Assembly: GCA_018398765.1 (NCBI GenBank)
Contig: JAHBMJ010005907.1
Coordinates: 37,501-52,500 of the forward strand
Length of the DNA stretch: 15,000 bases
DNA from: Chromera velia
Taxonomy: Eukaryota; Sar; Chromeraceae
Reading direction: 5' to 3'
Below are positions 1 to 9,300 of this stretch, piece after piece. The stretch's first letter is position 1. The number at the start of each line of letters is the position of its first letter. The notes under the pieces are model-generated. The model made no database searches. It saw nothing but the letters and a program-made list of their open reading frames with translations, and had not been told where the DNA came from. The position numbers and the translations under genes are program-made.

Positions 1-197
1 CTCATTCACACAAAGTGACAAAAAACTACACAAGACAACAAGAAATGATTCCGCGACCACATTCATACCGGCGTGCCAGAGGCTGAAATGACGATATAAG
101 CGCAATTATCTCCCAAACTATTTTTCCACTCTCCTAGTCACTCTTCCTCACTCCCCTACCTAGTAGTCCCCTACCAGCTGAAGCATGTAGCCACCCA
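1..197 (-). other. 3' flank or 3' UTR
   Basis: This lies downstream of the TAA. I see no canonical AATAAA on the minus strand and no open frame of note. Confidence 0.5.
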
Positions 198-300
198 TTA
201 TACAATTTCCACACGTTGCTCAGCCTCAATGGACATGCGCTCCTTTATTTTGCTGATGAGTTCATCAAGCTTCTGTGTCTCCCTCTCTGAGTCAAAGACT
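198..300 (-). CDS. Last coding segment: charged coiled coil
   Basis: It encodes VFDSERETQKLDELISKIKE then RMSIEAEQRVEIV and TAA at 198-200. The heptad-like spacing of I and L suggests a short coiled coil. A phase-0 splice from the tail exon is possible (donor GTCGAC at about 344, acceptor CAGAG near 290), making a 55-nt intron, but this is not certain. Confidence 0.55.
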
Positions 301-3300
301 AATAGTTATATTTAGAGCGATATTTTTTGGTATGTCGACCCTCTTCTTCTCGACCCAGTCGCGAGTGGACTTGTTGAACTTCAAGATGACCAACTGGTAT
401 TGTGTGTTCCTCAAAAGGTTTGCTAGAACGGCTTGTGCCTGATTTGGAGGAGACTCAGTTTCCGTTCCTGGGGCTTTTACGCACTCGTGACTCGTACAGT
501 TCCGGAGGACCGATGTAGCAAATCAATGCATCTGGATGATTCCCTCTGCAGAGGTTTTGGCACGTTCCCAGGGACAAAACTTGAAAAGTCTCTCCAAAAC
601 GTAAATACAGGCAGGCGGACACTCGTCAGACTTTGAAGACTTCTCCCTTTTCAGGATTCGCACAAAGCGCTCCTTCCTGTTCTCTCCAGGGGGGCACTTT
701 TCGCTTCCGCTTCTGAGAGCTTTTGAAGGAGAGGATGGTACTGCATCCGAACATAAATTTATTCATTCATTCATTCATTCATTCATTCATTCAGGCATTC
801 AGGCATTTAAGCATTCAGGCATTCAGACATTCGAAGAACCCGAGAGGAATGGCGGGGGAAGAGAGAACAAGATGGAGAGCGGACTCAAAAACTAACGAAT
901 GACTGAGTCTCTCTGCCTCGGCCTGCCTTCTCACATTCTCCCACCACTGCAGGACCCCCTCGTTTGGGCTGCTGAGGGCAGTTGGAATGAAAAAAACAGA
1001 AGCATTTTCCTCGACTCCGTCCAGTCCGCTCAGCAATTTGAGCTGACACAAAACACGGAGAATGTCTGTGAAAGTCCACTGGGAGTCAATGGTGACTGCA
1101 GCAACACTCTTTGTCTGAGCAGATGTATCTGAAATCGCATTTGGGTGAACGACACTGGAATGTGGGGGTTCCTGTTGAGGGGAAGTATCGGGGGGGTTAA
1201 GAATGTCATTGAGAAGGAATTTCAACAAACGCTGGTCTGTCTTGTATGCGTCTGCGAGTTGAGCAGCATGCTGCCAAAGACCCGCTCCCTCTCTCTTTTC
1301 TTCTGACTACCCAAAAACCTCTTCAGCTCTTGGTGTAATTCATTTGACCAGCACTCAGGTCTGTTGAACGCAATCGGCAGCTTCTTGCCCGCACTGTCAG
1401 AAGTTTTCTAAGTCAGCAGACGGCTGGCTTCGTGTTTGTAGAGCTGCCTGCACACGTCAATGATCCACTCTGGAGATATTACAATCAAATGACGCATGTG
1501 CTCTGCAGTGAACATTACAACCTCACTGAGGTCGTTGAGCCATTCAAGGGCGCGCAAAAACTGACACACACCTGTGCTAACGTCCTGAGCTGATTCCCCC
1601 CCCTCACCTGCTGCCTCCGCATGGAGACTTTCAACGCCCGACCTTGCTGCAGCTGCATCATCCATCCTCAATTTGGTTTTTTTTCAAATCTCCTTCTATT
1701 AGATCGATGGCTTTGTTCCACAGGTAGAAGAGCGTTCTCTCTGCGGGTGCTGTTGCTGTTTCGGGATTGGATGGGAACATGGAAAGCAGTTGAGGAGCTT
1801 TTGTTCCCGTTCTGTGCTGGCGTTCATCTCTGGCTGCTTGGCGGAAGAGGGCAAAATAGGAAGGAATTTGTTCTCCGACAAAGTGGAATGCGGGAGTTCG
1901 GCGCGTGTAGAGGAAAATGGAATCCATCAGACACTGAATGTTTGTGTTGTCTGTCGCATCTATAAAGTAAACTTGACTTATGCTTGGGAGAGACTGCTGG
2001 ATCTCTTCTGAGTTCTCTTCCTGGCTCTGATCCTCCCCCTCTTCGTCATCCGCGAAGCATCTTTCAATGGGGTTAATTCCGACCTGTTGGCCTCCCTTTG
2101 CCCCTTTCCCCTCATTGCTTACGTTCGTGCTTTTGTCCAAAGATTTCTCTGCAGATTTAAATTTCAAGGTCGAAAGTGAGGGCTGCCTGTCCACCCCATC
2201 CAAGTCCATCTGTCCTTCACTTCTCGGTCCTGCCCAAAATTGCTTCTGTTGCCTTGGCATTCCGTCATTCGATTTACATCCTCTACCATCCGTTGTAGCT
2301 CCTTCCTTTTTCCATCTGGAACGGAACGCACCCTTGTTGGCGAGAACGACAATATGAGGAGCGTCAACATGCGCCTTGATGGCCTCCATCCACCTGCACA
2401 TTGCCAATCGACACAGTTTTGGTATTTCTCTTTGTTGCCGTTTGCTGCTACACTTGAGCACACTGTAAGCAATGGAAGTCAATATCTTTCTTCGAGCACC
2501 AAGGTGTGGCTACAATTGAGTTGAGAAGTAAGCGAGATGTCCAGTAAGGAGATCTGATATCAGACAGTCACCCCAGGATTTCAAACTGGATTTTGGAGGA
2601 CCAGATCGTTGTTCTCTACGGTACTGCACCAACGTACCTTTGAATGAACTGCGACAGAGCGTCAATCCTTGTCTCCTGAGGGAGGTCCAAAACCGCTGCT
2701 GCATCAAAGCAGAGGATCTCGAGGGTCCGTCTGTTGATGTACAGAGTGTTGGTGGGCTCGTATTCCCTCTGTCCTCCGTGGTCCCAAAAACTCAACTCAA
2801 GAGGGTCGTCCCCCTCCTGCTCCTTCTGATTGGAAACCGAAAGCCGCCGGCCGTCCTTCGGGACCGCCATCGCTGTACGGGTTCCCCGAACGCCGGAGAG
2901 AGGGAAAACTAGGGTTTTTTCATTCAAAGTCAACTCTTGCTGCCCCTTTCCCTTCCCATATCTATACCTTCCAGGAAGCAGGAAGGACGGGCGTACACGG
3001 ACAATATCGATGCCTGTCGTCCTTGTGTTCCACTCCACCTCTGCAGTTTTGAAGTCTCAACCGCAAAGAGCGCGGAGCAGTGTGGACTTTCCAGCCCTCC
3101 CATGCCCGACAAATGTTACTTTCAAAGAATGCCCCTCCTCTAACTTGCCCCCCTTTGAGTTCTGCATGTCGAGAAACAAAGCTTCGAGGTAACCCAGAAT
3201 GGACCCGCCCCCCTTCTCCCTCTCCGCCACCTCTCGGGGCGGCGTCTTCAGGCTTTGTTTTGAGTCATCGTCAATCTCAAACTGCATTCCCCTCTCGTGC

Positions 3301-6300
3301 AATGCATAGAGTGCTGGTGATAAAGTTTCAAGCTTTACACAGCCCCGGATCTGGAGTGTAAATGCCATCGGTGTATCTTTGACGTTCTCTTTCCTGCAGG
3401 CATAGTTTGATAGACAAGCAGAGAGAAACTGCAAATGTGTTTCAAACACACGCTTCTGGCAAGAGAAATGCGCAGTCAAAAGCTACACGGAGCTACAATG
3501 CACTGGACTGAGGCTATCTTGCAACGGCTCCCTACATATCGGGGCGCCATTGTATCCACTTTCGTTTAGCCAGGTCTTCACACGTGCATTGAAAATTGTG
3601 CCCAGTGATTCCACTGTACAGGCTTACTGACCCAAACTCGGCATCGGATGCCGTCTCGATGTGCTTCAGCTCCTTGCACCTGCACGTCGTGGCAGGGTTC
3701 GAAGCGGTGATTCCGATTGTGAGCCACCGACCCCTGTACTCACTCACTTACTCATTATCGATGATTGGCCCACTTGCATGCGGATCTTCACCCGAAGTTT
3801 ACTGGATTAGCCGACGATTCGTGTGGTGAAGGAGGAAAACAAGAACAAGGAAAAGACAAAAAGAGACCCTTCCTCCCAACTCACCTGTCGAGCAGAATCC
3901 GCTCCAGCGACTGAAGTGTCTGTCCGATCTCCGGGAGCTTCAGAGACTCCCTCTGGAGGCTGCAGGAAGAGAGGGCACAAGCAAGCCCGGGGGTGTGAAG
4001 GAGCGATGGATAGGGGGACGGTGAGACTTGAAGTTGGCACGGTGGAATCTGTGTATGTGACAGACATGAAAACATCCCTTCTGACTTTGAAGTTGTCACA
4101 GCTGTGGAACAAAATTGTGTGATGCGGTACTCGAATGACACAGCTGAAGAAATGCGTGATCGGAATTTGTCGACTGCATCGCAAGAATTCCCATTGTCAA
4201 CGTCGCAGCCAAGAGCCCCTCCCCCACCACTTCTTTATGTCTGCTTCCTCTTCTCCTTTCTCGGGAAGCGACAAAAATTCTTCTACAGCAACTTCCTCAG
4301 AAAACCATTTTTAGGCTTCCGGCGTCCTGGCATCAAAACGATCTTAAGAATCCTCACGGGCTGGCTGACAACATTGAGTTGAGATTATACATTCCTAGCA
4401 CGTCATCACCAGTTCTTCCAGGCCAGACTCACATCTTGCATGTGACTGTACGAAGTGACGGGAGGCCGTCTAACTGGAGATCTTTGAGGGCAGAAAGGCT
4501 GCACACAAAGAGGGAGAACACGCCCCCCTCTATGGCGTGCGTGAATAATGTCACTGCATGTTTTAAAAACATTCCATTAGTGAGGAAGCCAGGTATCTCA
4601 CAGACCACGGAAAAGATGGTCACACTGACTGCACTGAAGACGCCTCGCTCGATTGTTCTGGGAAAGTTCAACCCCTGCATGATTTCTCCGGATTTCTCTT
4701 CTCACAGTAGTAATCCAGAACAGAGACAACTAGGACTGCTGTAGAGATAATGGAGTTTTTAGAGAAGCCCAGCAGACAAGGCATAATCCCATTTGACTGC
4801 AAATTCCTGCGCTGACCACTCAAGGTTCAATTCTTCCAATTTGGTAAGTCCAGCAAGACCCTCCAAACTCTCCAAAGCGTCAAACCTGCAAAAATAAGTT
4901 TCCAAGAGAACACCAAGAATGGTGGACAGATTCATGGCCTGCAGGTGGGTATGACGGTCTTCACCTTAATTGATCGAACGGCCCTGTTCAATGCCTCTCT
5001 GCTATCTCATGGACACTGCTCTCCTGAATCATGGATCCTTCCTGGCAAAGGGTGAACGACCCCTTTGCATGAACTGACTGACTGACTCTTGAAGGGACAG
5101 AGTCCGAAGAGCAGAGAGGGAACCTAGAGCCAACTCCTTGGGGGCTTTGCACCGAAGGGAAGACAACCTGCATGACACATGCAGTTTTACGCAATTCAGA
5201 CCCAGACGTGATACATATGCCCCACGTCGTCTCCCTGCGGGCCCCTCCCCACCAACCGCAGGGTTTTCATTAGGCAGCGGCTTAGCACATGTACTTCACT
5301 GGATGTTTAGACAAACAAGAGATGTGCGTACACTCACAACGCAGCTGACGCTATGTATCTGTCCCTCTCAGTGAATTGCCGGTCCGCCTTGCCTCTGAGA
5401 CAGATCTGACTCCATATGAAGTGCACAGGCGCCCCACTGAGTTTGCAGTGTCCCACAAAGCACGACTAGAGACAAGTGCTTGCAGTCCGGGCACAACACA
5501 TCTTCCCCGAACACCTGTTTTTATACTTGCTTGAAGGTGGGAAAATCAGCGTCCTGCGAAGAGATATGCCTACCTACCTGCGGATTTGAAGGTCCTCAAG
5601 CCCCTTCAGCCCTCCGAGTCCCTCAAGAGCCTTGAGTCGCTCGAGTCTGCATTACAGTCACGGATACGTTGTGTGTATGGAACCGTGAGGGGTTTCCGGG
5701 GATCCGACACCAAGCAGAACCCCACAGATGAAAAACTCGAGATGCAAAAACGTTCAGCACATATGTTCAGTCTCAAACCGAAGGAATTTGTCTGACACGT
5801 CTGCTGTGAACAGAAAAATCGGCAACAAGGAAGAGCAATTGATTGATCACCTTCAGACTGACCGTACGAGGGAGAGAGATTCCAATTTGAGAGGAAGTCG
5901 CAGAGCCTCCAAGCTCTCATTGCTGCAATAAGCCACAGGGGCAGTGGGGGCAAACGAGTGATGAAAAAAACTCACACAACAGCGTTTACTGCCTAGCACT
6001 TCTGAAGAAACAGTTTCTCAACACACCAAGCGATCGGCAAAACCGGAGGATCATCTTGGAGGACTGCATCGGGAAAAAGAACAACTTGAATCCACTGAAG
6101 GTCAGCTACTAACTTCCAAACTCTGAGAGTCCGAAGGGAGAAGACGTTCTCCAGGCCCGAGACCGCACCGATTTGTCGAGCACTGCACTTCACACAATTG
6201 AATCCAGACACGATTGCACATATATTTGCTTCATGTATAGCATTGCCCGAGCAACAGTCCAATGCAAAACGTAGAACTCTTTCGGCCGCTTCAAGAAGCC

Positions 6301-9300
6301 ACGTACATCGCCGAAGAATCTAGACGGACAGAGTTAAGTCAAAAGCCTGCTTGAAGTCCCGAAGAAAAGAGAGGGCAGACTGATTAAGACTGTTACCAAA
6401 TGAAAGTGCATTCCCTGGTTCTTGTTCGAATTCTTTCAGCGAGAACATGTGCGCAGACAGCAGTGGTACGAAGCATGAGCAAAGCGTATTCGCAAAAAAA
6501 GGTGGAAGCTTTCCAGGTCCCATGATGAATTAAAGACACATGGGCGTTTACAGAGAGGGAGAAATTTCCCGCAGGCAATCACAGATTGAGTGTGTCCTTG
6601 CAAGATTCCCACACACCCGATGATTGAGAGTTCTTCCAGCGTTGGCAGAGAACCAAGGGCAACTGTTTGAGTCCGTCCAGGTCCGGCGTCCTGACTCTCC
6701 TCCGTTCTGCAAGACGAAACGCACGGTGCTTTGCGATGAACAGACAAAAGAATGGGGAAAGGTTGTCAATGTGTGAGGAAAGGAACTTACAGAACTTCAT
6801 TTCACGATCAGAACCACCACCTTGCGAGAACGCGTTTAGATCCCTTCACTTTCTGTCCTTGACGATTTCACGCCCCAAATTTTTCGGCCAGGTGAAAATC
6901 AAATGATGACAGGCATGATGTGTTCAGTGTGTGGGTGAAAACAAAATCGATGACTGAGCTTCACTTTTTCGGGACAAGCAAGATTATCCAACCGGCAGGG
7001 AACGGTGCTGCACAGGAGGACAGGGACTCAAGCCGAGCACATTGTGGATAGAGAAAGGACAGAAACCATGATGGGACATAGACACACAAAAATGGAACTG
7101 TCGGTGGATGACAGCTTGAAGAATGGTCGTCTGTCATGTGCTAGATGGTCCCAACCTTTTCTGCCTCGTAAAGGAGCGAACGAGACTTGCTTCGTCTGCA
7201 TGCTCGAGCCTTAGAGACTGAAGCGCATTCAGGGAGGAGAACGGTGGGAGCGTGTCGTGGGGGGCTCCGTCCTCAGTCAGGCTGCGGGAACGCAGAAGGA
7301 AGACGAGTGAAATTATGAAGAGAATCAGCGTCCCTGACCCACCATGAGGACTTTGCTGCAGATGAACGTATTCTGACTCGAAGATAGTGGGAAGTTACTT
7401 CATGGTACTGAAAAATTAAAAAAACATGAGAAGCACTCAGAGAAGACAGGAAAAGATTGCGGGATGCTTCCCGAAGACATTCACGGCCGGGGCAAAAACA
7501 GGTCAATCCAGGCAACGTCAGGCAGCCACGCATGCGCAGTGGAGTGCAGCTGCATGCGAATGCAAAAGAAATAAAATTTCAACAAACCCGATCCTCAGGG
7601 TCTTCAGTGACTGCCACTTCTCGAATGAGATCTTGGATGCCACTTCAGTGGAGAAAATATCAAGAGAGACGTCCTCCAGCAAAGAAAGGGCACAGAGAGA
7701 TGCCACCGAATCTCCATTAAGTGAAGGCAGGCTGCAGGAACATTTGTGAAAGGAAAAAATCAACTTTGTACTCAAGGTGTCGACACATTGATGGGTCAGG
7801 TCTTTGTATGACTGAGTGGCCTGGTGCTGAAGTGCCTTCGTTGCATTCAATCTCGAGTTCATCCTAGGCTGTCCACTCCTACCGAGCTCTTATTCGGAGA
7901 AATCTGCCTCGTTGTCACGAGACTAGAAGAAGGCACTTGTACCGAAAATGAGACAAACAAAGCTGAGAAAACAAGTCAGCCCAGTTTGTACTTCTTGGCA
8001 CCCAAAACGATCGGCACATCGTGCTACGACTGCGTAACCGTGCATTCATATGCATAGGCTCGTTCATTTTTTGTTCTGACTGACCTCTCCAAAATGGCGC
8101 GGCTCAACTTTCCAAGTGTCTGCAGACCGGGAATGTCGGTAAGGCGCTGCATCCTGCAGAAGGTCGAGAAGAGATGAAACGGAGTGATGCGGAACAAAGG
8201 GGCGACTTTCGACTCTCGTCAAATAAAACTTCGCATGCGGCCTTTGATTTTGAAGTGCCTGTCCTCGTATGACGCATAACCCTTGTAACGATGTGTAGCA
8301 CACGAAAGCAAATAGGTCGGGTGCTTACCCGCTGAGAATGAGAGTCTCCAAATTTGCCAGAGCACTCAGATCCGGGAGTTTTTCCACCAGTTCACTGCAT
8401 TCATGAAGATCATTCACAGGAGAGAGTGCACTAGCACTGAAGGGAGGGTCACATGAGTTTGTATCTCTCGAAGAGGCTTCTTTTGAACCTGGAGATTTAT
8501 GTGGACGGACACAAAGACCAAAGACGCCTGTCCGGGTACTGCTCTGCTGCTTCAACTGAACAGAGTCATTGGACACCGGGCTATACTTGTTACTGCCAAC
8601 TTGAAACACACGGCCTAGCGCCTCATCTGATGCACGAACGCGCAACACCCTGAAAACCCATTCGGCTTTTCCGGCAAAATTCCTGAGCTCACTTGTCGAT
8701 TCCTTTCTTCCACGTCTGCGCTGTTTCCTCAACGGCCTCGTAGTCTGTCATGGTCCTGTGGGCATCAAACCTTGAGTGGCCGCTGTCAATTTGAAGAAGC
8801 ACCAAGGATGTCAAAGTTGAAAAGGATGGAAAGTGAATGGAGGGAGCCCGCTGCTTCAATCTGCGCATGCAGGGGTATTGATGGAGACCGTCACTGGCAA
8901 AATTGCTGTAGAATAAGCAGAAAGAAAGGGTCGACGCATACATTGGGCGTCGCCCCTGTTCTCTCTGTCAGGCAAGGACACACCCACACACCCACATACC
9001 ATACACACACACCAGACACAACCACACTCACACACACACACAGATACACACACACACACACACACGCAGAGAGAGAGAAAGAGAGAGAGAGAACGATCCG
9101 CAGGCTCACTTGCCTCTAACGCATTTCTGTCATGCGCATGTGAAGAAAACTTTACAGGAGACCTGCCAGATGTTTTGGAGTCGTCTATTACAAAGGAGTG
9201 GCGTCCAGTTGCTTGAAGATCGATGGGTCACAAAATTAAGAACCCATTGACATGCAACTGCAAATCTCCTCGACACTCGCTCCTTTGCCTCGCAGCCGCA

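Noticed and set aside
2830-3361. Plus-strand frames across the Roc domain
   Set aside because: Antisense shadows of the Roc exon; no family resemblance.
4140-4330. Glu-rich minus-strand stretch (PEKGEEEADIKKWW) between two LRR exons
   Set aside because: No acceptor and donor in phase 2; no LRR pattern.
6330-6480. Possible extra LRR exon between those at 6617 and 6182
   Set aside because: Some Leu-spaced sequence exists (SALSFLRDF), but no acceptor and donor pair gives phase 2 to 2 without a stop.
8856-9109. Minus-strand frames of VCVCV type
   Set aside because: Translations of the CA/GT microsatellite.
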